Positions 1 to 8,719 of a DNA stretch of 64,000 bases are shown one piece after another; position 1 is the first letter of the stretch, and each line of letters opens with the position of its first letter. The DNA lies in NCBI RefSeq assembly GCF_019355395.1, contig NZ_CP048829.1, positions 2,645,001 through 2,709,000 on the forward strand, written 5' to 3'. This stretch comes from Chordicoccus furentiruminis (GTDB lineage: Bacteria > Bacillota > Clostridia > Lachnospirales > Lachnospiraceae). The position numbers and the translations under genes were made by a program. The notes under the pieces are model-generated. The model saw nothing but the letters and a program-made list of their open reading frames with translations, ran no database searches and had not been told where the DNA came from.

Positions 1-363
1 GACTGCGAAAAGGCCGGCCAGAGAATATCCGGCGATACCGTACCAGGCAGGGGCAAGCCCTGCCTTTTCTGCAGCCTCCGGAATGATCTGACCTGTCAGC
101 TGATCCAGGTAAGCGTCAGCGCCTCCTGTGAATGCATCCCCTTTCTTAAAGACAGGAGGGCAGTCCCACGGGGACAGGTCATGATTCCAGTCCGGAATCA
201 TGGCGAAAAGCAGAGAAAAGTCCGGACAATCCAACTGCCTCAGTTCGTTAAGGATGCCATCCGGCTCCATCTCTTCATTCAGGACGACCAGGGGGGATGA
301 GGGTGCCTCTGCAGGATACAGGAAAGACCTTCTGCCAGCTGTATCTATAATAATTCGTTTCAT
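1..363 (-). CDS. Partial alpha/beta-hydrolase (esterase-like), N-terminal part
   Basis: This reading frame starts at an ATG at 363 and runs off the left window edge after 121 codons. On the minus strand an AAAGGA ribosome site lies about 14 bases upstream of the start. The last visible residues read GYSLAGLFA, which matches the nucleophile elbow (G-x-S-x-G type) of alpha/beta-hydrolases, with Ser as the expected nucleophile. The preceding residues (IPDWNHDLSPW) fit small cytoplasmic esterases of the siderophore-esterase-like kind. The substrate cannot be told from this fragment, and the Asp and His of the triad would lie outside the window. The gene is divergent from the DUF554 gene to its right. 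Confidence 0.7.
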   Translation of the reverse strand, partial: MKRIIIDTAGRRSFLYPAEAPSSPLVVLNEEMEPDGILNELRQLDCPDFSLLFAMIPDWNHDLSPWDCPPVFKKGDAFTGGADAYLDQLTGQIIPEAAEKAGLAPAWYGIAGYSLAGLFAV

Positions 364-531
364 CGTATTGACCGGTAATCCTTTCTGAAGATATTCTCAT
401 ATCCCATGTATTTTGCACTGACGGAAAAACAAATCCGTCTCAATCTGCTTTGCCCGTATGGGCGGAATGTGTGATATCCTCTGGTTTAACAGAATTATAC
501 ACGATGTATCATTGTCTTGAGGAGTAAAAAC

Positions 532-1239
532 ATGCCAGGTCTGGGCACATTAGCCAACGTACTTGCGATCATCTTTGGCGGTATCATCGGAGTCCTCTTC
601 GGAAAGAAGATCCCCGGGAGAGTTCAGGAGACGATTCAGACAGGAAATGCGGTAGCGGTCCTGTTCATCGGGATCGGGGGAACTCTGCAGCACATGCTGG
701 TGCTGAAGGACGGTACATTCTCTGCCGCGGGAACGATGATGATGATCTTTTCGATGGCTATCGGAGGTGTCATCGGAGAGTGGATGAACATCGACCGGAG
801 AATGAAGCAGTTCGGCGTATGGCTTAAGGAGAAGACCGGCAATGCTAAAGACACGCAGTTTGTCGATGGCTTCGTCGTATCTTCCCTGACGGTCTGCATC
901 GGAGCCATGGCGATCGTCGGATCCATCCAGGATGGAATCCACGGCGACCATTCCGTCCTGTTTGCCAAGGCAATCCTCGATATGATCATCGTCATGGTGT
1001 TTGCGACCACAAAGGGGAAAGGGTGCATCTTTTCCGCAATTCCTGTCGGAATCCTGCAGGGAAGTGTGACTCTTCTCGCAAGACTCATCAGCCCTTACAT
1101 CACGGACACTGCGATGAGCAACCTGTCCTATGTCGGATCGATCCTGATCTTCTGTGTAGGACTGAACCTGCTCTTTGACCGGAAGATCAGAGTGGCGAAC
1201 ATGCTGCCGGCGCTGATCGTAGCGGCCGTGTGGAGATGA
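532..1239 (+). CDS. DUF554 (YqgA-type) integral membrane protein
   Basis: The 235-residue protein begins MPGLGTLANVLAIIFGGIIGVLFG and has several long hydrophobic segments rich in Gly and Ile, the pattern of the DUF554 family of small inner-membrane proteins of unknown transport role. I chose ATG 532 because a GGAG ribosome site lies at 521-524; an upstream TTG at 517 would sit across that site. It is monocistronic, converging on the MATE gene with a hairpin between them. No substrate is known for the family, so none is given here. Confidence 0.85.
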   Translation: MPGLGTLANVLAIIFGGIIGVLFGKKIPGRVQETIQTGNAVAVLFIGIGGTLQHMLVLKDGTFSAAGTMMMIFSMAIGGVIGEWMNIDRRMKQFGVWLKEKTGNAKDTQFVDGFVVSSLTVCIGAMAIVGSIQDGIHGDHSVLFAKAILDMIIVMVFATTKGKGCIFSAIPVGILQGSVTLLARLISPYITDTAMSNLSYVGSILIFCVGLNLLFDRKIRVANMLPALIVAAVWR

Positions 1240-1405
1240 GAAGGTCTGTGAATGTGAGGTGTCATAGGGCGCTGGACGTCCGGTTAGCGCCGACCGGAGC
1301 GAAGCGGAGACTTGCGGGAGTTGCGAAGCATTTCGTGCGCGGTGCGCGAGGCGCTTGCGCCCGCGGTGCGTGCGCGACTCAGCAACGAAGCAATCCGCAT
1401 CATTA

Positions 1406-1436
1406 GTTGGGGGCAAAAGGTACTTTTGACCCCAAC
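1406..1436. terminator. Bidirectional terminator-like hairpin
   Basis: An inverted repeat pairs GTTGGGG with CCCCAAC and CAAAAG with CTTTTG around a three-base loop, broken only by a G/A mismatch. It lies between the convergent DUF554 and MATE genes, where one hairpin can end both transcripts. Confidence 0.7.
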
Positions 1437-1443
1437 ATCATTC

Positions 1444-2817
1444 TTATTCTGCTGCCTGCTTCTTCAGGAAGCGTTCGTACACGATGATGGAGATGATCAT
1501 CATGATGAAGTCGCTGGCGAACTGGGTCCAGACAAGGCCGTACATGCCGAAGATGTGGTCCATCAGGACCAGCATGGGGATGTAGAGGATCAGCTGTCTG
1601 ACGACGGCCAGCATGGATGCGATGCCTGCTTTGCCCATGCCCTGGAATGCATATAGGATGTGGAAGCACATGAACATGAACGGCGTCGCGATGCATCTTG
1701 CTCTGAGGAATGCGGCGCCAAGCACCTGGGTCTCTGCGCTGCGGATGAAGAGGTGCAGGATCCCGCCTGCGCACAGCTCATAGAAGACGATGGCGGCTGC
1801 TGCGACGAAAAGGCCTGCCAGGCGGCTCTTGCTGACGGTCTCTCTCAGCCTTTTCAGGTTCCTGGCCGAATAGTTGTAGGCAACGATCGGCATCATGCCC
1901 TGACAGATCCCGATCCCGACATTCAGCGGGATGCGCTCAGCTTTGAGGACGATTCCAATCGCGGCAAGAGCGATGTCTCCGTGGCCGGACATCAGCCGGT
2001 TGATCATGATCTGCGAGAAGTCGAAGAGCAGGTTGGAAGTACCTGCAGGAACGCCTCCGAGGAAGACGGACCGTACATTCTCCAGAGCTGGGAGACCTGT
2101 CTTAGGCGAGAGGGTCAGGATCGCCTTTTTTCTCAGCCGGATCACGACGATCAGGAAGTAGATGAAGGAAACCGTGTTGGAGAGCATGGTCGCGATGCCG
2201 GCGCCGATTACTTCATGGCCATCCGGAAGGATGACGAACATGAAGAGCGGGTCCAGGGCGATATTCAGAAGGCCGCCCATGGAGATCCCGAAGCCGGCTT
2301 CCTTCGAGCAGCCGACCGCACGCAGCAGCTGTGCAAGGGTCAGCTGCAGGATGGTCGGAATGCCTCCCACGATCGTGACCATCGTTACATACTGCTTTGC
2401 GTATGCATATGTGTTTTCGCTCGCACCGAGCAGCAAAAGGAGCGGATCGGCAGCCAGAAAGATCAGCAGGGAGTAGACGGCGCTGACCAGCAGACCGAGG
2501 TAGAAGGAGAAACTGCTGACTTTCCGGGCTTCGTCTTCTTTTCTGGCGCCGAGCAGGCGGGAGATCAGGCTGCCGCCTCCGATCCCGACGAAGTTGCTCA
2601 TGGCGTTGGAGAGGTTGAAGATCGGCAGAATCAGCGAGGTGGCCGCTACCATGTAGGGATTTCCGGTCTGACCGATGAAGAAGGTGTCTGCGAGGTTGTA
2701 GATGAGGACCACCATCTGTCCGATGATCGTCGGGACACACATCTCCCGAAGGGCGCTGAAGACAGGCATCTTCTCGAAGATCTCCCGGTTGTCTTTGATC
2801 TTTGCTTTCGAATTCAT
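1444..2817 (-). CDS. MATE-family multidrug/sodium antiporter
   Basis: This 457-residue protein has the length and layout of MATE exporters: about twelve membrane spans in two homologous halves. The N-terminal signature is MCVPTIIGQMVVLIYNLADT, with the FIGQTG loop after it. Proteins of this family use a sodium or proton gradient to expel cationic drugs or metabolites across the cytoplasmic membrane. The gene is alone on its strand. Its upstream region holds a 19-bp perfect palindrome (2861-2879) over a TATAAT-like -10 box, so it is probably under a dedicated repressor or activator that is not encoded nearby. Substrate unknown. Confidence 0.93.
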   Translation of the reverse strand: MNSKAKIKDNREIFEKMPVFSALREMCVPTIIGQMVVLIYNLADTFFIGQTGNPYMVAATSLILPIFNLSNAMSNFVGIGGGSLISRLLGARKEDEARKVSSFSFYLGLLVSAVYSLLIFLAADPLLLLLGASENTYAYAKQYVTMVTIVGGIPTILQLTLAQLLRAVGCSKEAGFGISMGGLLNIALDPLFMFVILPDGHEVIGAGIATMLSNTVSFIYFLIVVIRLRKKAILTLSPKTGLPALENVRSVFLGGVPAGTSNLLFDFSQIMINRLMSGHGDIALAAIGIVLKAERIPLNVGIGICQGMMPIVAYNYSARNLKRLRETVSKSRLAGLFVAAAAIVFYELCAGGILHLFIRSAETQVLGAAFLRARCIATPFMFMCFHILYAFQGMGKAGIASMLAVVRQLILYIPMLVLMDHIFGMYGLVWTQFASDFIMMIISIIVYERFLKKQAAE

Positions 2818-2860
2818 AGTTCAGCTACACAGACTTTCTTACTGATTTGCTGCAAAAGCA

Positions 2861-2879
2861 GTGTTATAGATTATAACAC
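2861..2879. promoter_or_regulatory. Operator palindrome over the MATE promoter
   Basis: The sequence GTGTTATAGATTATAACAC is a perfect 8-3-8 palindrome. Read on the minus strand it contains TATAAT, a consensus -10 box, ending 53 bases before the MATE start codon. A repressor dimer bound here would block that promoter. The regulator is unknown. Confidence 0.6.
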
Positions 2880-3069
2880 GTTGCATGCGGCCCATACATT
2901 CGGAAAGTTATGTCTTAAAACAGGAACACTGCTTTTCGACTGCAGCGTGGTTGTGTAAAATCAGCATTTGCTATAAGATGACTATCAGACTCTTTTATGG
3001 GTCAATCATTTTTGGTGTGGGGTGAACACATGAGTGTTCTCCCCGGTTAACAGTTTCAACGGACGCCGT

Positions 3070-3193
3070 CCTTGACATGAACCTCAGGAAACGTTGTTCG
3101 GTCTATGCCGACGGCGAAGAACTCAGGGACAGGCTCCAGACTCCATCGCCGTCGGGCTCGGAAGTGTAACGTTTCCTGAGAACCCTGTCAAGG
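3070..3193 (+). other. Structured leader of ISL3 copy A (three nested stems)
   Basis: Three nested inverted repeats are exact or nearly so. P1 pairs 3070-3077 with 3186-3193 (CCTTGACA/TGTCAAGG). P2 pairs 3083-3095 with 3168-3180 (13 bp, CTCAGGAAACGTT). P3 pairs 3107-3117 with 3146-3157 (GCCGACGGCGA, one bulged G). Two further hairpins follow, at about 3192-3215 and 3218-3251. The same architecture with different but still pairing bases precedes the transposase of copy B. Whether it acts as RNA or as a transposase-binding DNA structure cannot be told. Confidence 0.6.
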
Positions 3194-3353
3194 ATCCCCT
3201 TCGGCGGCTGGGATCATGCCTCTGGTTCTGCTCCTCGGAACAGGCGAGGCGCTGCCGGGACCATAAAACAATTGCATAAAAAAGGATCTTCCTGTACTAT
3301 TCGAGTTGCATCTTGGCGGATGTAACAACCCAAACAGAAGGGAGATCCTCTGC

Positions 3354-4769
3354 ATGAATTGTACTCGGACTGACGCAAACGGGCAACTGTCTTTTTCCGC
3401 TTTTACCGGAAATTTCCTCATGGTTCCTTCCTCCATGACCAGCTTCTACAACACCAAAACGACGGTTGAGACTACCAGGTCCGGCCGTACTGCCTACCGT
3501 TATGAGGGAACCCTGGACATACAGGATTCTGATCGCATCTGCCCGAAGTGCGGCAAAAAGATGCATGTTCATGGCGGGCATCCTATTGCTGTGCAGCACC
3601 TGAATGTCGGAGGAAGTTTTGGCTACCTTTCATTCAGACGCAATCAGCTGGAATGTCCTCACTGCGGCGCAACCGTGATGCAGTCTGTTCCTTTCATGGC
3701 CGATCATCATCGGATCACAAAGGAACTTCTGCAATACACGAAGGACCTTCTCGCTACAGGGACTTATACGCTGAAGCAGGTGTCTGAGATCACCGGACTT
3801 GGCAAGAATACAGTAAAGGCGATCGATCTGAAACGGCTTCAGGATAAATACACCATTGATGGCCAAACACTGATAAAACCTGAGCAAACGACGCGTTTCC
3901 TCGGCATTGATGAGTTCAAGCTGCACGACGGACACCGCTATGCCACTCACATCATCGACATGCTTACCGGGCATATCCTCTGGATCTCGCACGGCAAGAA
4001 AAAGCAGGTCGTGTATGACTTCATCAAGCATATCGGTCTGGAATGGATGGACAATGTCGAGGCGGTTGCCTGTGACATGAACTCCGATTTCCAGGAAGCC
4101 TTCGAGGAAAAGTGCCCTCATATCCAGCCGGTCTTTGACTACTTCCACATCGTTAAGAACTTCAACGATAAGGTGGTCAGCGAGATCCGGAAGGACGAAC
4201 AGCGCAGGCTTTACGATGAGGGCAACTTCGAAGGCGCACGCCAGCTGAAACGGTCAAAGTATATCCTCACGTCCTCAAGAAAGACCCTTCGGAAGAAGGA
4301 CCAGGAGGCACGTGATGGCAAGGTTATCTCCAAGGGCAGCGAGATGTTCTGCAAGGAAGAGTACAGGCGCAAGGAGGGGTATGAAGCCCGCTACGATGAC
4401 CTGCTCAAAGAGAACAAGCTCCTGTTCACCTGTGATCTCATCAAAGAAACTCTGACTCTGGCTTACAGCCGTGTGGACGAAACTTTGATGATGAAGGACA
4501 TTGAAAAAGTCATGGACCTCTGCGAAGAGACTGGGAATGTCCATCTCATGTGGTTCCACAGACTACTGTCCAAACACTTCGAAGGCATTATTGCCCATGC
4601 AACTTACGACATGTCCTCTGGCAAAATCGAGGGCATCAACAACAAGATTAAGACGCTTCGGCGTCAGGGATATGGATACCCGGATGATGACTACTTCTTC
4701 CTCAAGCTCTTTGACTTAAGCCGGGCTGAGGTGGTCCGGAACCCCAAATCCCATAGGAAAAGTGATTGA
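3354..4769 (+). CDS. ISL3-family transposase (copy A)
   Basis: The 471-residue protein has an N-terminal zinc-binding region with paired CPKCG and CPHCG knuckles, a helix-turn-helix (TLKQVSEITGLGKNTVKAID), and the DDE catalytic core starting at FLGIDEFKLHDGHRYATHIID. It closes with the ISL3 C-terminal motif GKIEGINNKIKTLRRQGYGY. It moves the flanking element by cut-and-paste. I chose ATG 3354 because a GAAGGGAG ribosome site precedes it and because the paralogue at 57959 starts at the same point. A TTG at 3306 would add 16 residues with no counterpart. The two proteins are clearly homologous but diverged, so the copies arrived separately. Confidence 0.95.
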   Translation: MNCTRTDANGQLSFSAFTGNFLMVPSSMTSFYNTKTTVETTRSGRTAYRYEGTLDIQDSDRICPKCGKKMHVHGGHPIAVQHLNVGGSFGYLSFRRNQLECPHCGATVMQSVPFMADHHRITKELLQYTKDLLATGTYTLKQVSEITGLGKNTVKAIDLKRLQDKYTIDGQTLIKPEQTTRFLGIDEFKLHDGHRYATHIIDMLTGHILWISHGKKKQVVYDFIKHIGLEWMDNVEAVACDMNSDFQEAFEEKCPHIQPVFDYFHIVKNFNDKVVSEIRKDEQRRLYDEGNFEGARQLKRSKYILTSSRKTLRKKDQEARDGKVISKGSEMFCKEEYRRKEGYEARYDDLLKENKLLFTCDLIKETLTLAYSRVDETLMMKDIEKVMDLCEETGNVHLMWFHRLLSKHFEGIIAHATYDMSSGKIEGINNKIKTLRRQGYGYPDDDYFFLKLFDLSRAEVVRNPKSHRKSD

Positions 4770-4806
4770 GGCATAAATATCTTTCACAGGATACAATGAT
4801 AATATC

Positions 4807-4822
4807 TGTTACACGAGTAACA
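4807..4822. promoter_or_regulatory. Palindromic operator-like site before the dehydrogenase
   Basis: TGTTAC and GTAACA form a 6-4-6 perfect inverted repeat, 33 bases upstream of the dehydrogenase start and just inside the right flank of ISL3 copy A. It could bind a dimeric regulator; none is encoded beside it. Confidence 0.4.
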
Positions 4823-4854
4823 ATAATGCATGTTGCATAGCGGAGGATAAGAAG

Positions 4855-5955
4855 ATGCAAGGAAAGATGAAAGCGGGCATATACCATGGTATCAAGGATA
4901 TCAGCGTACAGGAGCGCGATATCCCGCAGATTTCAGATGATGATATCCTGGTGAAGATGCTGCGCGCAGGAATATGTGGTTCAGACTCCGGAGCCTGGCT
5001 CCATGGAGGAATTCGGTATGGTGTATGGAACGAGATGATCGAAGGACATGAAGGCGTCGGGCAGATCGTAGAAAAAGGGAAAAATGTAGGAGACGACCTG
5101 AATGTTGGTGACATTGTATTTGTAGACCCGATTCGTGCACATAAAGCAGGAAAGATTGAAGCTGATGTATTCGGGACATTTGGCGAGTATGTATTCGTGC
5201 AGAATGCGAAGAAAAATGAAAACGTCTATGTTCTCAATCCGGATGTGGACCTGGATCTCGCAGCGTTGATCGAACCGCTTTCCGTCGGCACCCAGGGAGC
5301 ACTTTGCACAGATCCTAAGCCTGAAGACCATGTGGTCGTACTCGGTGCAGGAACAATCGGACTCTGTGCGGCAGCGGGACTGATCAATCACGGGATCAAG
5401 AATGTCGTAGTTGTGGACCGTAATGAATGGAAACTTGAGATTGCCCGCAAGATTGGGGCGAAGACGGTCAACAGCAGAGAGGAGAATGTCTCGGAAAAAC
5501 TCTGTGAGATTTTCGGAGAATATGTAAACACGGAATCAGATATTCGAAGTGCCAATCCGCTGATCCTTCAGCAGCTTTCCCAGATTCCGGGAATAGCAGA
5601 TATGGTTGCGGGGAAAAAACCGGATGTTCAGCTGTATATTGACTGTGCCGGCGCTAAGGAATTGCTGATGCAGTCTTTCGGTATGTGCGCTGCCAATACG
5701 AAATATGTAATCGTCAGTGTTTACAATGAACCGATTCCTGTACCAGGCGGTATCTTTATGAGCCAGCCGGCTATTTATGGATCAGCTGGCTATACCAGAG
5801 AGACAATTCTGGAAGTCATTGATCACATAGAGAATCAGAGAACACCAATCGGATCGATCATTACGGACAAGTTTTCAATCGACCAGCTGCCGGAAGCAAT
5901 TGAGCATGCAGCTGTCAAATCCTATAAGAACATTAAGGTTCTGCTGTCATTTTGA
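4855..5955 (+). CDS. Medium-chain (zinc-type) dehydrogenase
   Basis: The 366-residue protein has the two domains of medium-chain dehydrogenases: an N-terminal GroES-like catalytic domain and a Rossmann NAD(P) domain with GAGTIG near residue 165. Catalytic zinc ligands are visible as Cys in GICGSD, His in GHEGVG and Glu in IEPLSV. The four-cysteine structural zinc loop, usual between VDP and the YV strand, is absent; the segment reads VDPIRAHKAGKIEADVFGTF. Family members oxidise sugar alcohols, threonine or other secondary alcohols. A GGAGG site precedes ATG 4855. The gene stands alone behind the insertion sequence, so its pathway is not indicated. Confidence 0.85.
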   Translation: MQGKMKAGIYHGIKDISVQERDIPQISDDDILVKMLRAGICGSDSGAWLHGGIRYGVWNEMIEGHEGVGQIVEKGKNVGDDLNVGDIVFVDPIRAHKAGKIEADVFGTFGEYVFVQNAKKNENVYVLNPDVDLDLAALIEPLSVGTQGALCTDPKPEDHVVVLGAGTIGLCAAAGLINHGIKNVVVVDRNEWKLEIARKIGAKTVNSREENVSEKLCEIFGEYVNTESDIRSANPLILQQLSQIPGIADMVAGKKPDVQLYIDCAGAKELLMQSFGMCAANTKYVIVSVYNEPIPVPGGIFMSQPAIYGSAGYTRETILEVIDHIENQRTPIGSIITDKFSIDQLPEAIEHAAVKSYKNIKVLLSF

Positions 5956-5994
5956 TTTTTTTGGCAGTTTATCTGGTCAAAACTGAACACTTTG

Positions 5995-6075
5995 ATGTGG
6001 TATTTTTATAATGCGCGAAAGCTGAAGGTACTGGATGTGAGGCCGGCAGAGCTGAATATGCGGGCTGCGCAGTAA
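5995..6075 (+). other. Short open frame in the gap before the element, possible gene remnant
   Basis: The gap from 5956 to 6213 holds no full gene. A 26-codon frame from 5995 to 6075 reads MWYFYNARKLKVLDVRPAEL and then stops. It resembles a C-terminal tail left from a larger gene, but no family can be named and it has no ribosome site. It is followed by the hairpin at 6123. Confidence 0.15.
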
Positions 6076-6122
6076 GAACAGAGCAAGGGCGGCCTTTACA
6101 TCCGGCACTATACTTTCATATG

Positions 6123-6153
6123 AGGACAGAGTCAATCATGACCCTGTCCTTTT
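6123..6153 (+). terminator. Rho-independent terminator
   Basis: AGGACAG and CTGTCCT, then GTCA and TGAC, pair around the loop ATCA with one A/C mismatch, followed by TTTTC. It separates the dehydrogenase region from the first gene of the conjugative element. Confidence 0.75.
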
Positions 6154-6213
6154 CTAATGCCCATTTTTACGGGCAGAGCAGGAAAATGCAATCAAAGAAA
6201 GGAGTGGCTGGAT

Positions 6214-8712
6214 TTGGGAGAGATGTGTTTTGAACTTTACGGATGCCGGTACGTCCAGAACCGGACCAATTGTCGGTATCCGATCCGGATGGTGATCCGG
6301 TCGCCGGCAGATCTGTGCCGGGCAGCGGGACATGATTTTGTCTGTGCCAGGTACAAGGACAACTACCGCATGAACGATAACTTTGAGTCTGCGGATGTAG
6401 CCTTCTGGGACGTGGACAACAGCGGAACCGACGATTCGGGGAAATGGATCACACCGGAGAAGATCGGTGAGCTCTTTTCGGATGTTGCGTTTGCAATCAC
6501 ACCGAGCCGACACAACATGGTCCCCAAGGGGAATGAGTCCGCAAGACCTCGTTTTCATGTGTTTGCACCAATACGGGCGGAGACTTCATTTCGCAAGTAT
6601 GGAGAACTGAAAGCCAGGGTTCAGAGGAAATTCCCTTTCTTTGATCCGAATGCGGTCGATGCAGCAAGGTTTGTGTACGGATGCAAAGTCAGGCTGGAAG
6701 AGGTAATCTGGCATGAAGGGAAGCTGACAATCGACCAGTTTATAGAGAACTGGGAGAGGACACATGTGGGTCTTTCGGTTACAACGGAGATATGCGATAT
6801 GTCTCCATCTGAGGATGCCGCGACCAGGAATACAGTACCCGGAAACAAAATGCCGAGAGCAGATTCATTTCCGGGACAGCAGCGAACATCATCCAGTGAG
6901 CCCTATGTGATTCCGGAAGGTTCTCGGAATGCGACACTCAGCCGTTATGCCGCCAGGGTCATCAAGAGATTCGGTGATGGAGAAAGGGCAAAGCAGCTCT
7001 ACAGGAAGGAAGCGGCCAGGTGCAGGCCTCCGCTCTCAGACCGGGAACTGGATTCCATCTGGAAATCAGCATGCCGGTTCGGAGCAAAGATTTCTTCGGA
7101 CGAGGATTATGTATCTCCGGAGCAGTATGGGGCGGATGACTTTGACGATATCGGAAAGGAGGAACCATCAAATGGGCTAACACAGGGAAAAGGTCCGCCG
7201 GGAAAGCCGCCTGCCGGATCTCTGAAGCCGGAGGACTACACGGACCTGGGGCAGGCAAGAGTACTCTCGAGAGAATACGGGGAGGAGCTTCGCTACAGTC
7301 CAGCCCTCGACTACATGCGCTATGACGGAACCCAGTGGCGGGAGTCCGGGGAACTGGCTGTCGGGGCTGAGGTCGAACTTACAGACCTCCAGATGGCAGA
7401 CGCAGACCTGCTGATGTCGAAGACGAAAAAAGCACTGCTGGATTCCGGTACGTCGATGGAAGAAGCCGCAGAAGCGGTCAAGAAGATGAAGAAGGGAATG
7501 AAGACAGGACTTTCAGAGAAACAGATGAAGCTCTATGAGGACTATCTGGACGCAAAGACCTATCAGTCATTTGTCCTGGACCGGAGAAACTGGAAATACC
7601 TGAAGGCGGCTCTTGATACCTGCAGGCCTCTGGTCCAGATCGATGTCCACGACTTTGATAAGAATGAATTCCTTCTGAACACTCCGTCGGCAACTTACGA
7701 CCTGAGAAAGGGACTTGAGGGAAGAAGGGAACACAGACCAAGGGATTTCATCACGAAGTCTACGTCAGTTGATCCGGGAGAGCAGGGAAAAGAGCTCTGG
7801 CTGGATGCCCTCGGCAAGATCTTTCTCGGGAATCAGGAACTGATCGATTACGTGCAGAGAGTCGTGGGCCTTGCCGCAATCGGCAAAGTCTACATCGAAG
7901 CGCTGATCATTTCCTATGGGGCGGGCAGGAACGGCAAGTCAACATTCTGGAACACGATCCTGCATGTGCTGGGCTCCTATTCAGGGAGACTATCCGCGGA
8001 TACACTGACGGTCGGCTGCAGGAGAAACATCAAGCCGGAACTGGCTGAAGTGTTTGGCAAGCGCCTGGTCATAGCGGCGGAACTGGAAGAAGGACAGAGG
8101 CTGAATACTTCTATCATCAAACAGCTGTGTTCAACAGATGACCTGTTTGTAGAGAAAAAGTACAAAGCCCCTTTTTCATTTACACCCACCCATACCGTGA
8201 TCCTGTACACGAACCACCTGCCAAGGGTGGGAGCGACGGACGACGGAATCTGGAGAAGACTGATCGTCATTCCATTTCGGGCAAAGTTCGAAGGAAAATC
8301 GGACACCAAGAATTACGGCGACCAGCTTCAGAAATGTGCAGGCCCCGCTGTGCTTTCCTGGATCATCGAAGGCGCCAGGAAAGTGATTGACAGTAATTTC
8401 CAGATCACAGAGCCGGAGATCGTGAGGGATTCAATCAGCGATTATCGGGAACAGAACGACTGGCTGACGCAGTTTCTCACAGCATGCTGTGAGCTGACGG
8501 ACAATCCCTATGCGGAGGCTCCGTCAGGGGAACTCTATCAGAAGTACAGGGACTATTCCCTGAAAATGGGTGAGTATACGAGAAGCACGGCGGATTTCTA
8601 TGCCGCGCTGGATAACAAAGGATTTGCGAAGCACAGGACGGGAAATGGGCGTTTCATCAGGGGGCTGCGGATCAGGCAGGATGACAGTTCGAACCCGTTT
8701 GAAAGCAGCTGA
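6214..8712 (+). CDS. D5/P4-type primase-helicase
   Basis: This roughly 830-residue protein joins a primase half to a superfamily 3 helicase half, the pattern of phage- and plasmid-type replication initiators. The N-terminal region has the AEP-primase-like motifs FWDVDN and RPRFHVF. A short helical domain (SRYAARVIKRFGDGERAKQL) precedes the helicase. The helicase has Walker A GAGRNGKST at about residue 569, Walker B LVIAAELEEG, and the sensor segment TNHLPRVGATDDGIWRRL. I place the start at TTG 6214, nine bases after the AGGAG at 6200-6204; the ATG at 6157 would lie beside the terminator hairpin, and ATG 6223 is the alternative. It probably replicates the excised element, using the palindromic site just downstream. 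Confidence 0.88.
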   Translation: MGEMCFELYGCRYVQNRTNCRYPIRMVIRSPADLCRAAGHDFVCARYKDNYRMNDNFESADVAFWDVDNSGTDDSGKWITPEKIGELFSDVAFAITPSRHNMVPKGNESARPRFHVFAPIRAETSFRKYGELKARVQRKFPFFDPNAVDAARFVYGCKVRLEEVIWHEGKLTIDQFIENWERTHVGLSVTTEICDMSPSEDAATRNTVPGNKMPRADSFPGQQRTSSSEPYVIPEGSRNATLSRYAARVIKRFGDGERAKQLYRKEAARCRPPLSDRELDSIWKSACRFGAKISSDEDYVSPEQYGADDFDDIGKEEPSNGLTQGKGPPGKPPAGSLKPEDYTDLGQARVLSREYGEELRYSPALDYMRYDGTQWRESGELAVGAEVELTDLQMADADLLMSKTKKALLDSGTSMEEAAEAVKKMKKGMKTGLSEKQMKLYEDYLDAKTYQSFVLDRRNWKYLKAALDTCRPLVQIDVHDFDKNEFLLNTPSATYDLRKGLEGRREHRPRDFITKSTSVDPGEQGKELWLDALGKIFLGNQELIDYVQRVVGLAAIGKVYIEALIISYGAGRNGKSTFWNTILHVLGSYSGRLSADTLTVGCRRNIKPELAEVFGKRLVIAAELEEGQRLNTSIIKQLCSTDDLFVEKKYKAPFSFTPTHTVILYTNHLPRVGATDDGIWRRLIVIPFRAKFEGKSDTKNYGDQLQKCAGPAVLSWIIEGARKVIDSNFQITEPEIVRDSISDYREQNDWLTQFLTACCELTDNPYAEAPSGELYQKYRDYSLKMGEYTRSTADFYAALDNKGFAKHRTGNGRFIRGLRIRQDDSSNPFESS

Positions 8713-8719
8713 ATGACGG

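Larger units (their letters stand above)
2999..4772 (+). mobile_element. ISL3-family insertion sequence, copy A
   Basis: The left end GGGTCAATCATTTTT at 2999 and the right end, whose complement begins GCCTCAATCACTTTT at 4772, form imperfect terminal inverted repeats. The right repeat overlaps the transposase stop codon, just as in copy B at 57612. Between the left end and the transposase lies about 350 bases of non-coding leader with a long hairpin. The 8 bases on each side differ (TCTTTTAT and ATAAATAT), so no target duplication can be shown. The element may be old or its flanks may have recombined. Confidence 0.85.

Noticed and set aside
200-388. Plus-strand 62-codon frame at the left edge
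   Set aside because: It lies opposite the partial esterase gene, which has a ribosome site and a nucleophile-elbow motif.
1260-1400. Very GC-rich stretch before the terminator at 1406, considered as tRNA, REP element or gene remnant
   Set aside because: No cloverleaf, no clear palindromic unit and no protein pattern could be supported; it may be unusual but nothing can be claimed.
550-1416. Minus-strand open frame of 288 codons opposite DUF554
   Set aside because: Shadow of the DUF554 gene; the sense product has real membrane spans and a ribosome site, while this one has neither.
1660-2958. Plus-strand open frame of 432 codons opposite the MATE gene
   Set aside because: Hydrophilic, Asp/Glu/Gln/His-rich sequence without any family pattern, fully opposite a clear MATE gene.
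2991-4780. Target duplication for ISL3 copy A
   Set aside because: The flanking 8-mers TCTTTTAT and ATAAATAT do not match, and shifting the ends by a few bases does not create a match.
5956-6122. Left attachment site of the conjugative element
   Set aside because: No direct repeat to the 53.9-kb or 63.4-63.7-kb borders could be found by eye; a computed search for direct repeats of 12 bases or more between these parts would decide.
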